NCBI GenBank assembly: GCA_012934845.2
Contig: WNNJ02000417.1
Span: 1 to 64,000, forward strand
Direction of reading: 5' to 3'
Length of the DNA stretch: 64,000 nucleotides
DNA from: Pomphorhynchus laevis
Lineage: Eukaryota > Acanthocephala > Palaeacanthocephala > Echinorhynchida > Pomphorhynchidae
Part shown: positions 31,858-43,518 of the stretch, piece after piece
Layout of the letters: each line of letters begins with the position of its first letter
How positions within the stretch are numbered: the first letter of the stretch is position 1
Position numbers and translations under genes: made by a program
The notes under the pieces: generated by a model
Seen by the model: the letters and a program-made list of their open reading frames with translations, nothing else
The model's database searches: none
What the model was told of the DNA's origin: nothing

Positions 31858-32290
31858 ATTTCCTCTGAAATAACTATCTAGTATCTTATTCTAATACAAA
31901 GTATATTATTTATTATCCATCCACAAAATTTGCCACTTAAGAGTTAAAATTTATTCATTATATTATTGTGTTGATTTATATATTTTACTATTTTCCGCTT
32001 GATGTTATTTTTATAGTAACCTAGTTTAAAATATGCGTCTTTTAAATTATTTTAATGATTTTGAATAAAACCAATATCGTTACGAATTGTTGCAATTCTT
32101 AAAATTTCATTATTTAATGTATTATATTTTATATTATATGGTATGCATGAATGCTCATGCAAAAATATGTTTCTTGTAAATTTAAATATGTCATCTTTAC
32201 GATATAAATTAAAAGTAATTTTAATTGATCATATCAAGATATACACCTTCTTTATCATCAATATTGGTTTTGTTAAGAATAAGTCATTGT
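31858..32290 (-). mobile_element. second Naiad 3' end in tandem
   Basis: GATGTATTTCCTCTG then the RT C-terminus (antisense of LLSGKFL.. to the MNIKL region) up to about 32285. It is head-to-tail with the previous copy and broken by small changes. Confidence 0.7.
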
Positions 32291-32318
32291 GATGAAAGCC
32301 ATTTAACGAATTCGGAAT

Positions 32319-33294
32319 TCATTTAACAAATACCGTTTCGTCATTCTTTTGCGTCTGGCTTACATGTTTTACAATAAATTCACGCGGAATGGTCTCACTC
32401 GCATTAAATTCATGATAAAAGTTAGCCGATATTAAAGAGACCTTTAATATAAAAAAATTATGAAACGGAGTATCCCAGAATTTCTGTTCTGTAGTAAAGG
32501 ACAGTTGGACTGGCATGAAACCCGCTCGAGACTGCCATTCGGTCACTGCAGTAGTGTATGTCGGTTCGCTGTTACCGCAGTAGTCATTTAGTCGCCCTGG
32601 CAGGATCCGAGTTATGAGTGTTTGCGACCCGGCGACCGATGATAGGAAGGCTGGTAGAGCAATATCCGTCGCTCTTCTGATGCCGAGTCCGCCGTTAGCA
32701 ACCGGTAGTGATGCCTGGTCCCATGCCTTATCGGACAGCGCAATATTGAGAACAAACTGCAGCGACGACCGAATTACGTTGTCGTATTCAAACAAATGCT
32801 GCTTCCTATAGCATGGCGCGCTGCGTAGAGTGAACATCGTCTTCGGTATCGCGAAGGTTTTTTAGCAGAAACAGCGCATCGTGAGCGTATAGAAGCGATA
32901 GCCGGCTAGACATGCGTTGTAATTCATGCAGTTTTATTTCCAATGTCTTGTCCACGCTCTTCTCACATCCGATTGGTGCTCTAAGTAACATTGTTGATGC
33001 TGGGTCGACGTGTTTGACGTCTGGAGCGACTGCCTAGAAACTTCTCACAACATCGTTATCGTCAGTAATGAGCTCACACTTGCTGACATTGATGACGAGT
33101 CCCAGCTCCTTTCTCCGCGCCGTCAACAAACTCCTGTCTGAGAGCAACGTGTTCACATCACCACCTAACGTGGCATCATCCATGTACCAGATATTGCACT
33201 CGGACTTGATGCGCTTTGTCAGTGTCAAGGCAGTCAGGCAGAAGAGCATCGGACCGAAAGGATCGCCTTGCTGTGGTCCCTCGTCTGATATCAA
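32319..33294 (-). pseudogene. LINE RT fragment of a restriction-like-endonuclease family
   Basis: The frame 33294-33034 reads GPQQGDPFGPMLFCLTALTL and NIWYMDDATLGGDVNTLLSD (catalytic DD), then ELGLVINVSKCELI. After a shift, 32991-32806 and 32837-32319 give LLYAHDALFLLKNL, then SLPVANGGLGIRRATDIALP, AFLSSVAGSQTLITRIL and FTTEQKFWDTPFHNFF. This wording (QQGDPLGP.., GGLGIRxAxDIALPAFLSS, QKxWDxP) belongs to a widespread invertebrate RT family that ends in a PD-(D/E)XK-like domain. The 57.7 kb fragment looks like that missing end. It is more GC-rich than the host. Confidence 0.75.
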
Positions 33295-33334
33295 CGTGTA
33301 CTGGCCGAAGAGGGTTTCTCTTATAGGTTCTCTT

Positions 33335-33378
33335 AAACCCTCTTATAGGGTTTCCGAAGAAACCCTATAAGAGGGTTT
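33335..33378. repeat. 20-bp perfect hairpin, 4-base loop
   Basis: AAACCCTCTTATAGGGTTTC (33335-33354), loop CGAA, then the exact complement (33359-33378). Shorter echoes of the same words (AGGGTTTCTCTTATAGG) precede it at 33311-33327. Bases 33390-33560 are GC-rich with unassigned frames. Confidence 0.9.
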
Positions 33379-33639
33379 CTCAGGCCGGATCTATGGAAAG
33401 AGACCCAGAAGTAAAGCTCTGTTCCGGTGGAGAGATCAAATCTCGAAAGTGGTCGAAGACCGCCTTGATCTATCTCAAAGAGAACTCTGGTCTGTGGCCC
33501 AGGGTCGCGATGTCTGAAATAGTTTGGTTCGTGACTGGCTCCACGACCCGACACCCGGACCAGTGCTTGAAATTTTTCTTGTCAAGAATTTTTTTGTTAT
33601 TTAAAAATAACAATAACAATTTGTTTGGTTTATAAAAAT

Positions 33640-34130
33640 AAAACCAAACATACCTATGAACATTATTGAATATAATTAAGACCAATTTATGTATAATATT
33701 AATTTATAAAATTTATAAATTATATGTATAATTTAAAAATTGTATGTATAAAAAGTGTTATTTATTATAGCTAAGGATTTACGCTAATAAAATGTGAGAA
33801 CAATATTACGTTTTCTAATTAAAACGTAATATTAACATATCAATGTAAAAACAATAAAAGAAAATTTAGATGAACAGTTTGTGCTTTTCTGATTTAAAAT
33901 TCATAATGAAAAGAATAACCGAAATATCGAAATATTATTTTTGCGAATACAAATTATAATTTAAAATTTATCATTTATACAGATAATAGATACAAATGAA
34001 CATGCAAAAATTGAAGCAAACGTCGTAATTGTTTAGCGGACAAACACAACAATTAAATAATCATTATATGTAGATAAGTCACAATCGGACAAGAGCTTTA
34101 AGGTATGTGCAATTTTATTCGATTGATCCA
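33640..34130. other. no recognised feature
   Basis: AT-rich sequence with no supported exon, repeat or element. Confidence 0.6.
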
Positions 34131-34521
34131 TTAGATAAACGGAAATACTCTGAATTCAAAATCGACGTTATTCTTTTTAGAATTAAACTCATCACCAACC
34201 TGATCAAATATGTACATGATAGGAAGGTTCAACTTGCGACAGCACAAATTGTGATCCAGCATTGCAATGCAGTATTTTCTTGACATCTAAACAAAATTAA
34301 ATTAGTTCTCGGAAACACTTAAATAAACGTACGCTCAAAGTATTCAAAAGCTGGTCGGACATACATGTGCTAGTTTTAATAAGGGCAGAATTATCACCAC
34401 AGAACATTTTTTTAAACACATTAAATGCAAACAATCGATCACCGTACAGAAACCACAAACAAGAACATTTACAAAACTTGTTTTTATTCAAACAACCCGT
34501 TCCAAGTATCGTCTTAAAAGT
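34131..34521 (-). CDS. terminal two exons of an unrecognised host gene
   Basis: Exon 34521-34333 (TFKTILGTGCLNKNKFCKCS, LWFLYGDRLFAFNVFKKMFC) ends at a GTACGT donor. A 46 bp intron and TTTGTTTAG acceptor lead to exon 34286-34131: MSRKYCIAMLDHNLCCRKLN, then LPIMYIFDQ.. and FRVFPFI plus stop. The phase is 0 on both sides. The gene is Cys-rich and not recognised. It might be the 3' end of the Spen-like gene upstream, but the phase with the exon at 36315 does not match. Confidence 0.5.
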
Positions 34522-34529
34522 CTTTAGAG

Positions 34530-36310
34530 ATTATTAGTCAATACAAAGTCAAATTAAAAATGCTTACACTTTGATTGAATTTAGAGTGACGTTGAGAACT
34601 GAATCTTGATCTAAAATCAACAAATTGCAATACATGGGATCAAAATCGTGCATTAATTTTGTAAATAATTTTGATTTTAACATTAAGTTTCTAATTTTTA
34701 AAATATAATATATAATTTTTAGTGTATATTTTATATCCAAATTTGTACATGTAAAAGTATATAGTACTCACGATTTGAATACCAAGATAACTTTTGATAA
34801 TAATTTTGAGAACAGTCAGCGTCTTATGAGTAAAATAGAAAATTCTTTTTTATACAATTCATTATATATTTTTTCAGTTCTTTTCGTAAAATTAAATTAA
34901 TCTAAAGAGACAGAACGTAAAAACATTCAGAATGAATGATATTAAAGTTTTAACATTTATTATTAAAAAATAAATTCGTCGAATTTATAAAAATAAATTC
35001 ATACGGTGAACATTCTTTTATTATTTAATTTAATTATTTCATTCTTTAATTCTTTATTAAAGAATTGAGTTAATAAATAAAACGCCCCCATAGCCGGTTC
35101 CAAGGCCGTGCTGAGAGTGGGAAAGGGTTGGCGATAGACTTCGTGACAAGCCAGTCGTAAAAACAAAACCGTCGCATCAACAGTACGAAAGAAGAAGTTA
35201 ATAAATAACAAATGTCTATTGAAAATTTTAAGTGGGCGAAATTGCTGTCGTCTACAATATATGCTCAATTTGCATTTTTATAATGCAAATTGGGCATATT
35301 GATCAACAAGAGGAATAAGAAGAAACAAGTTCTAAAAAAAAACATTTTAAGCGTCATTATGATCGGTATTTACGTATTTCTCATTTATTATAATAAATGA
35401 TAAAATTTACTAATTTGTTATCAATTTATTATATTATGTTGTCATAATATAATAAAAGAAAGACGGAAGAAATGTTATCATTTCTCCCGTCCTGTTTCTA
35501 TAGTTTAATCGACAAAAACGTTTTGAAAAACGTTTTTGCTGAAAAACATCTAAGCAAAAATTCAAAAGATGAAATTTCTAATTGTTTAATTAGAAAATTA
35601 TCAATTTATTTATTTCTCAAAAATAAAGATCAATAATTAAATACGATTTTATAGAATTTATATTTACATCTATTATAGTATAGATTTTATAGTATATAAC
35701 ATACGATGTATTCGAATAAGGAATACATTCAAAGTAACTGCCCTATTCCACGACCCAACATATCAACTTGGTCAATCTTAGTTATTAATCTCAGTTATTG
35801 ACATAGTCGAATAAAAACTATATTCTTGGTAAATTATTCCTACATATGTATTTAAATTAAAAATAAATCACTATAAAATATATATTAAAAAATCTATATA
35901 AAAATTAAAAATATAGATAACTAAAATAAATGATTAACAAATTCATAAAACATTTTGTGAATTACCTTCTCTTAATATTACCTTCTCTTTTCTTCACTTA
36001 GTCTACGTGTTTTATAAATTAAAAATAATAAATACCAAATGAATGTTAAGAAATGCATAATAAGTCAGTAAATAAATGCATAATTTATAAATGCATAATT
36101 CATAACTCATAAATGCATAATTTATAAATTTGCTCATAAGAACTTGCCGAGAGAAATAAATATAATTGTTTATAATTGTTTAATGTAAAAAAGGTCGTTT
36201 AACCAGGTCGTTTAATGTAAACGACTTAGTTTCATGCCAAAATCGCAAAGGAGCCGAAAATCATTTCATACATTTTACGGTAAAACATTTCAAATAAAGG
36301 AAACTAAAAT
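34530..36310. other. AT-rich intergenic or intronic stretch with short palindromes
   Basis: No supported exon. Hairpins occur at 35259-35299 (17-bp arms ATATGCTCAATTTGCAT, one mismatch) and 35513-35538 (12-bp arms CAAAAACGTTTT, 2-base spacer). A GC-richer island at 35085-35165 (GACAAGCCAGTCGTAAAAAC end) is unassigned. 35690-35840 resembles a very old Naiad 3' end. Confidence 0.55.
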
Positions 36311-36314
36311 ATAC

Positions 36315-36407
36315 CTGCACAGTTGCAAATATGTTAGACGATCAAGAGAATTTTGCATCATCGCGTTAACATCAGCTTTTAATTGGTGTAAATTTTGTGT
36401 TTGAAAG
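36315..36407 (-). CDS. candidate downstream exon of the Spen-like gene
   Basis: Acceptor CTTTTAG, donor GTATAT; reads FQTQNLHQLKADVNAMMQNS then LDRLTYLQLC, a short amphipathic helix. It joins in phase to the exon ending at 37263 (split Ser codon AG/C). The intron between holds a 17-bp minisatellite. Confidence 0.5.
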
Positions 36408-37000
36408 CTAAAAGTTGAATTATTTTGTATTAATTTTTAAATTGAAAATTAATATCAAACAGAGAGTAATAAAAATCAACAACAAATTATTAAAAATGTA
36501 ATCAACAAAAAGGTAGAATTGAGAATTTTAATATTTTCGCAATCAATTAAAAATTAAAATTAATTAAAATTATGAAATTTTAAATTATAAAATAAATAAT
36601 AAGAAAATAAAAATATGAAATTTAACAAAATACAAAATTAAAAAATATAAAATTTTTATTACACAATAAAAATATGATAAAGAGGCCAGCGGAAACTTCA
36701 AAAATAAAAAATTAAAAAGTAAAAATAAGTTTCCAATATAAATAGTTTGCATTAAACATTGTCAACCGGAATAAAAAATTGCTAACAAAATAAAAAGAAA
36801 CTAAAATTTATTTAAATCTATTTTTATTATTTTAATCCAAAATATATTTCAACGTCAAGTATTGGTGGAGTTAACATTTCACGAATGTTTATTTGCAAAT
36901 CAATTTAGGACGTGTACTTTATCAACAAATTATTTTAAATCATTTACATACTTCAATGAAATATTCATTAAATTGTGATACAATATATATATTATCACAG

Positions 37001-37086
37001 CGGAAACGTTTGTTCTGTCGAAACGTTTGTTCTGTCGAAACGTTTGTTTTGTCGAAACGTTTGTTCTGCCGAAACGTTTGCTCTAA
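37001..37086. repeat. five tandem 17-bp units CGAAACGTTTGTTCTGT
   Basis: Five nearly identical copies lie in a row inside a predicted intron. Both strands are open in one frame, but no splice phase supports translation. Confidence 0.9.
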
Positions 37087-37262
37087 ATATTGTCGAATAT
37101 ATTTTGTTGTTGTCTGGTTTGTTTTAAATAGAAATTCTATAAACTGCGTCACAAACCGACCCCAGACCGTAGTTAGACACAATGACTAACGTAATTTATA
37201 AAGTATATAGTATAAAGTCAAAAAAAACTTTATTCATCAGTGATACAAAATATAAATTTTAC

Positions 37263-37749
37263 CTTAATGTATTGTTGTCAATGACAGGTGATTGCTGCTT
37301 GATATCTTTATTAACATCGTGATCTAAATTTAATCGTTTTTCTGGATGTATAACAACGACACTGTCGGAAGTAGTTGACGGAAGAGGAAGAAGAAATCTA
37401 AGATCTACATCGCGTGCAGCTTCAACATGTGTTTCGTCAAATTTATTAGAATCAGCTAAAGATAATCTATCGCGATTTTCAGCTGGTGTTAGATGTACAA
37501 TGCCATTTTTGTAAGCAACAGCTTTTGATATTATTTCAGCTTTACTACCTTCTACTGATATCCTAATTTTAATTATCATATTAAATGGCAAAATATAAAA
37601 TACTATTAATTACCTTTCAGAAAAGACCTGATTAATCAATTCAGATCCACCAGCCACGTCCTTTAATATGCGTTTTCGATTATCTCTAAATCGAGACAGC
37701 GTAATACGTTTGTCAGCGCAATAATTTTTTGATGTTATCAACAAATCAT
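37263..37749 (-). CDS. candidate downstream exons of the Spen-like gene
   Basis: Exon 37749-37614 (DLLITSKNYCADKRITLSRF, RDNRKRILKDVAGGSELINQ) joins across a 51 bp intron, with the Arg codon split AG/G, to exon 37562-37263 (RISVEGSKAEIISKAVAYKN, then LPLPSTTSDSVVVIHPEKRL, IKQQSPVIDNNTL). The product is charged and low in complexity, without a domain I recognise. Strand and position follow the RRM exons at 41.6-63.7 kb, but its phase needs at least one further exon between, so membership of the same gene is an inference. Confidence 0.5.
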
Positions 37750-38261
37750 CTATTATTAAGTAATAATATAATTATTACTTAATAATTATAATAATTTAAA
37801 ATAATTTAAGCTTTTTTATATCAGTTTGTACCAGTTTTGTCAATTATATTATGCGACACTTTAAAATTTGACAAAATTTGACACCGATTATTTTTGTTCT
37901 ATTTTTATATTTTTACTATCTTGTTCTTCTCGTAGCATTTGCTTAGAGAAGTAATGAAATCACACACAACGTCACAAGTACAATATTCATAATAAAAATG
38001 ATTCAAGCTTTTTTAAGAAAATTAACAAAGTTTTTGATTCTAAAAGCTTGGTTATTTTGTTAGCTGAATAAACGACGAAACCCATTTAAACATGTTAAAA
38101 ATACAGTAATAAAATACGACGACCAACAATTAGACACTTGAATGAGTGAGAGTATTACACTAATAAGTCCACGTGGTAAATACTAAAAAACAAATTACTA
38201 TTTCTATTACCGATTTAAGTAATCGTTTAATGACAAATGATGAATACTTTTAAATAACATT

Positions 38262-38330
38262 AGTAGTGTTCTGCTGTATCGAAAATAGGAACAATACACG
38301 TGAGGATAAAATCGTGTCACAATCAGAAAA
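38262..38330 (+). repeat. single copy of the 19.7-kb interspersed repeat
   Basis: TTAGTAGTGTTCTGCTGTAT then AATAGGAACAATACACGTGA through GTCACAATCAGAAAAATT matches the unit clustered at 19.74-20.05 kb. It is followed by a long ATTA/TAAT microsatellite (38330-38540). Confidence 0.75.
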
Positions 38331-38539
38331 ATTAATAATTAATAAATAATTTAATAATAAATAATTTAATAAATAATTAAATAATAATTTAATAATAATT
38401 TAAATAATAATTTAATTATTTATTTAATAAATAAATAATTTGCGGGTAACCCCATTATTTTGTAATATTATTACAACATATTAATAATATTAATAAATAT
38501 TAAAAATATTAATATTAATAATATTATTTGTAGTATTAT

Positions 38540-40330
38540 GCTACTCACAATGTTGATGCTGACAACGCATTCAACAGAGTGAATAGAATGACCGCTCTCT
38601 CAAACATGCCAAATATCTGTCCAGCATTGAACACAGTCCTTTCTAACCTATACAGAAAGCCGACACTGCTAACAATTGACAGTGAATTCTTACTATCTGC
38701 TGAAGGATTTACACAGGGCGACGTCTTTTCGATGGCAGCATTTGCCTCTGCAACACTTCCGTTACTACTCCGTATCAAAAGAACTTGCCCAAACATAAAA
38801 CAGTTATGGTACGCAGACGACGGCAACCTTATAGGTTCCCCACAAGATGTCATTGAAGCATTTAAGTTGCTTCAATCCTTCGGCCCCTCATATGGCGTAC
38901 ACTTGAATCCGGGAAAATGCAAGGTATATTCCAACGGGAACGACATCTCGACTTTCCAATCGTTACTTGATAACGCTGGAGTCTCCATCGTTGAGGATGG
39001 CTTACCCGTTCTTGGAGTACCAATCCGATCAGCCGAATACATAGAGACGTTTATACGATCATCAGTTTCCTCCCTTTGCACATTAGTGTCACAGTTGAAG
39101 AAAGTAGGAGAGTTAGACACTCAGGTTGCATACGTGTGCTTAATTAAGTCTATTCAGCATAAATGGACACATACTCAACGATGCTATGAATGCTCCTCTG
39201 CGTGGTTCGCACCTCTGACACTGAAACTAAAGTCTACAATATCACATCTTTTTGACATTGATATTTCTCAAGACGATATCTTATGGCGCTCATGCCAGTT
39301 GAGTTTTCGCAACGGCGGTTTATGCATTAGAGATCCGTCCACGTTACCAAGCAACGAATATCGATCATCGACCTCAGTGTGTGAGCCAAGCATACAATGA
39401 TATATTCGCTCGGTACTTAATTCTATGCAGGAGACAATTATTAAAAATCTACGGGCAGCAAAAGCCTCTAGTGAAAAGCTTGACCAAGAAGATATTTTGA
39501 GCAATGCGAGTGGAATTCTGTGTACCGCAATTGAGCATGCTTCAACAACAGGGGCTTCGTCATGGCTATCCGGATATCCTACATTCGATCGAGCAACTCG
39601 ATTAAGAACACCGAGTTTTGTGATTCTATTTCATCTAGATACGGAATTACGCCTAAATCCGCACCAACTCAATGTAAATGTAGGCAGATTAATACAGTTG
39701 CCCATGCTCTCTCATGCCCATTCGGTGGTCTTCCGTCGATGCGACACGATGCCGTGCGCGATTTTATTGCCTATCAGCTAACAGAAACATCGTATAACGT
39801 ACAAGTCGAGCCGCTGCTTACACCAGTCCCGCCAAACTTTGACTTTAGAAACGGCTCAACGACAAAAGACCGTGATGCTAGGCTCGACATTGCATGCTCA
39901 GGGTTGTTTGGTGATAGGAGTGAGCGAACTTTCTTCGACATTTGCGTGTTTAACGCTTTCGCTCAGTCCTACTCCTCCAAGACACCAGAGTCCTGCTATA
40001 AGTACCACCAACAGCGAAAGCGCAGTAAATATCTCGAAAGAATAACAGAGTTCGAGCGGGGGTCTCTTGTACCCGCCGTCTTCTCATTCTCAGGTGGAAG
40101 CGGTGAAAATGCCACACAACTTTTAAGACGGATCGCATCTAAATTGGCAAATAAGCGAGCAAGCAGATACCCCGACGAGCTTACAAAGCTTAGAACGCGT
40201 CTAGGCCTATTACTTGCAAAAATGACATCGCGATGCTTCAGACGAACGCGATCTGCAATCGGACGTCCAGAATTTTGAACCCAAACTGAACTTAATTATC
40301 ATTTACGGGCCCATTTGCGGGTAACCCAGA
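38540..40330 (+). mobile_element. LINE with RT, zinc knuckle and C-terminal endonuclease
   Basis: The RT starts mid-domain at VDADNAFNRVNRMTAL, then LSAEGFTQGDVFSMAAFASA and QLWYADDGNLIGSPQDVIEA with the catalytic DD. It continues SYGVHLNPGKCKVYS and LSFRNGGLCIRDPS to 39400. After a shift (ASSWLSGYP) a 238-codon frame (39562-40278) gives CKCRQINTVAHALSCPFGGL, a CxC..HxxxC knuckle, then EPLLTPV, RLDIACSGLFGDRSERTFFD and ICVFNAFAQSY with PD-(D/E)XK-like acids. It ends FSGGSGENATQLLRRIASKL. RT plus C-terminal knuckle and endonuclease is the site-selective R2-like layout. The copy is 5'-truncated at an AT microsatellite, and its frame is disturbed at least once around 39.4-39.64 kb. Confidence 0.8.
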
Positions 40331-41580
40331 GATTGTAAAATAATAATAATAGATTAAAAAAAGTACTATTACAAGAGAACATAGCGATCAGAGCTCAATA
40401 TTTGATAAAGGGGCTTAGTGTAAATATCATGTAATGATCATGTAACATATAACATTTATTATAGCATTTATAACATTTATAGCATTCATATATTTAAAAC
40501 AAAATTTAAATTGTTATTTTGTACAAAATTTAAATAAAAAAATTAAAAATTAATAAAAAAAAATTAATAATTAGTAATCAATAATTAAAAGTAAAACAAG
40601 TGAAGTCGATTTTTACAATAAAATTGCAAACAAAAAGCTACTTCTCATAATAAAATATAAAGTTAAAGAATATTATATTATCAAATTTTAAAAATAAAAT
40701 GACTCCAGGTTAGTCATTGGCAATCATCAAAGATGCTAACGACAAATGGCGGTATATGTAGGAAAGAAGGTTGCTAAAATATGTGAACATTAAACTAGAA
40801 CAGCTTTTAATTGACTCATCATTAGAAAACTAATTTCTAATAGTTATAATTTAATAACAATAATCTCAAATAAATATTCAATTATTCACTTGTTTTAATT
40901 CACAAAGCTGTAATCAAAGATCATGACTTAGAGAACAAACTTTAAAGCATTATAATTTAGATTATATGAAGTAAAGTTAATTTACTTTCAAACTGAATTT
41001 ACTTTAAAACCGCATTTACTTTAAGATTATTTATTTTAATACACTAAATCAAGATTTGATATCTTAAATCTAAATCAAGGTTTAATGTTGAACTTTAAAA
41101 TCTATAAAAATAATATTAATTTGATAATAAATAAAATATATACGATGAACTAAGAACGATGATTAGAACATATGTATTCGCCTTCGTAAACCTCAATAAA
41201 TAATTTATGATAATACCAGAAATCTAGTTGTAAGACTATAGTGCGCAGTGATGTATTGCATAATTTAACAATAATTTACTCTTTCCGATTCGTATGAGTA
41301 AGATGTCAAATAAATGATCAGTGTAACATCACCAAAAAAGGAAAGCATTATAGCAATTACAAATAATACTTGACGAATAAAAACAAAATTATATGGCGTA
41401 TAATCTTAAATAGTCAAACGTTTAATTATAATTTAATTTCAATTACTTGCATATCAGATCAAAGCAATCGTTTGATGGAAACAACTTTGTGACTAAGTTA
41501 CCAAACACCGTACAATTAAGGAATTCTTTCGGTGCATAATCGATCTTAAGTACTATTTATGACGATAAAATACAAGTATG
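40330..41580. other. AT-rich, no recognised feature
   Basis: No exon, repeat family or element could be supported. It lies downstream of the Spen-like RRM exons and may be an intron. Confidence 0.5.
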
Positions 41581-41589
41581 CAAACATAC

Positions 41590-41720
41590 TTCAATATATT
41601 GATTTAAGAATTTCCGCTTCCGAGATGATCCGATAAGTCCACAGGCTGTTGATACATCAGCCATCATGATAATGGCTTCACGCAAATAGCTTTCCAATAT
41701 GATATCCTCTGTTCGAACGG
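41590..41720 (-). CDS. probable Spen-like exon after RRM3
   Basis: Acceptor TATTTAG, donor GTATGT. It reads VRTEDIILESYLREAIIMAD, then STACGLIGSSRKRKFLNQYI. The entering phase fits the donor of exon 42206 (T + CC). A fourth RRM is expected here, and REAIIMAD..GSSRKRKFLNQYI could be its last helix and strand, but the match is weak. Confidence 0.45.
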
Positions 41721-42205
41721 CTAAATACCAAATAATTAAATCAATTTTTAAACTTTAAAGTCTGTCAAATCAATTATTAATAGAGGCGTTACATATTTAT
41801 CAAATTTCTAAATGAAAATATGTTTAAGAACAACAACATATTATTAACAAATGCTAGAAAGAGTGAACCTAAGAGGAGAGCAGCGAGTATCTAAACTTAT
41901 ATCAAATTAATTTTTCTATAAAACAATATACCGTGTTTTTTTAATATATGAATTTTTCGAGCGAATTGCAGGATCCGATTCGGACATTAAATCAATTTTT
42001 GATTAAACTTATTTTCAGGGCAAATTAATAACGATGACTTTTAATAGAGATTAACAACATAATTATTAGACACGTTCGAATGTTATTGTTTACGTTCATT
42101 CTCACAAGAATGCAATTGTTAAATGCTGACCTTGAATATTTTTAAATATAGGAATTATTCATTTAATATCAAAACGAAATAAACGACTAATGTTAAAGAC
42201 TTACA

Positions 42206-42611
42206 AGTGAATTCACTGAGATTGGCAATTGTAGTTCCTCTTGGAAGGCTACCAAGCCATAAGGTTTTTGATTGTTGACCACGACCAAAACCCAACTTAA
42301 GTGTATATCGCTGATATTGTTGACCGTTCATGATTCGCATAGTACGAGCAACGCATCGAATGTGATCAAAATAGACAAATGCATAAGGAGTGACATTGTT
42401 GTGGCGTTTAATGTCAATGAGCTAAGATTACTTTAATAAACAAAATGTACAAAATAAGGTAGACCTACCCAAATGTCTCCAAAGCTTTCGAATAGTACTC
42501 TAAGATCAGCCTCTGTTATACCACTCGGTAAATTACCAGCGTATAGGGTACGAGTTGCACGATCGCTGTAAATGATGCTTTCCTCCAATAACATGTCAGC
42601 ATCTGAGGACA
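42206..42611 (-). CDS. Spen-family RNA-binding protein, RRM3 and RRM4 start
   Basis: Exon 42611-42469 (VSSDADMLLEESIIYSDRAT, RTLYAGNLPSGITEADLRVL, FESFGDIW) and exon 42421-42206 are separated by a 47 bp intron. The second gives LIDIKRHNNVTPYAFVYFDH, VARTMRIMNGQQYQRYTLKL, GFGRGQQSKTLWLGSLPRGT. The pattern RTLxxGNL..DIxDIDIKR..AFVxF..MxGxxxxxxxLKLGFG, followed at once by a new RNP2 (LWLGSL), is the Spen/SHARP RRM3-RRM4 signature. Spen proteins bind structured RNA and recruit corepressors in the nucleus. The sequence diverges strongly from insect and vertebrate forms. Confidence 0.82.
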
Positions 42612-42954
42612 CTGAAAAATAATAAAGAGATAAAATAGTCGCCTCTAATCACTACACGGGGAAGTAAATAAAAAACAAATAGAGTCGCAACATTTTTTAT
42701 TGAAAATTAAAATTTCGAGCAGCCATTGACTTTTTCTGATTTAATTTAATCATAAGATATCGTTTGTAGCCTTAAACCGTAAATAAACTTTGATGTAAAC
42801 CTATTTTGCACTTATTTAATTCACTAACGTTTTCCTCATATGTGATCTAAACTGAGCAAAACAAAAAAGTCTTCAAATAAAACATTTATTTTATATGAAT
42901 AAAATACTTAAAGGGTATAAAAATTAAATTATATTATAAAACTATACCTTTATT

Positions 42955-43015
42955 ATATTGGAATCCAAAATTATGTGGTTTTAATGTACATTCAAACTCA
43001 CTACATATGAAATAA
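42955..43015. mobile_element. chimeric Naiad scrap
   Basis: A plus-sense YWNPKL segment (TATTGGAATCCAAAATTATG) is fused to a minus-sense segment of the neighbouring RT region (GGTTTTAATGTACATTCAAA). Only about 60 bp in total, inside a Spen-like intron. Confidence 0.6.
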
Positions 43016-43464
43016 AATAAAATATTTTATTTAATAAAATATAAAAAAACTACCAATATTTGTTTTACTCAAAAGTAAAAAACAGTTTATTTGCACTTGT
43101 CTGTAATACATCAGTAAGAAGTAAAAAAAATAACTTTAAATTTAAAAAATAAATTCGTTTCTGATTTGAAGGCAACTATTTGAATGACAACGCATTATAT
43201 TAATGTATACATTTAAATTCAAAAACTTACAAAGTAGATATTTTTCAGTAATATATATTTATAATATTTTATAATTTATAATATTTTTCAGTAATATATA
43301 TGTATGTGTAAGGAGATGACTGGGTTAAAAGTTTTATAATTTTCCGAGCAAGGCCAATGTCATATTGTAAAAGTTATATTATTGCAAATTTCATGTGTCA
43401 AACTCTATATTAATAATTTATTGATAACTATTTTTAGATGTTTATCATGTTGCCTGATAACTGA

Positions 43465-43518
43465 TATAACTGATAAAAAATCAGTTATAAACTTATATTA
43501 TGCAAATAATATAAGTTT
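43465..43518. repeat. two consecutive perfect hairpins
   Basis: TATAACTGAT/ATCAGTTATA (43465-43489, 5-base spacer) is followed directly by AAACTTATATTAT/ATAATATAAGTTT (43489-43518, 4-base spacer). Confidence 0.85.

Noticed and set aside
36893-37189. Coding minisatellite protein (both strands open across the 17-bp repeats)
   Set aside because: A 17-bp unit shifts frame each repeat, no splice phase supports it, and it falls in a predicted intron.
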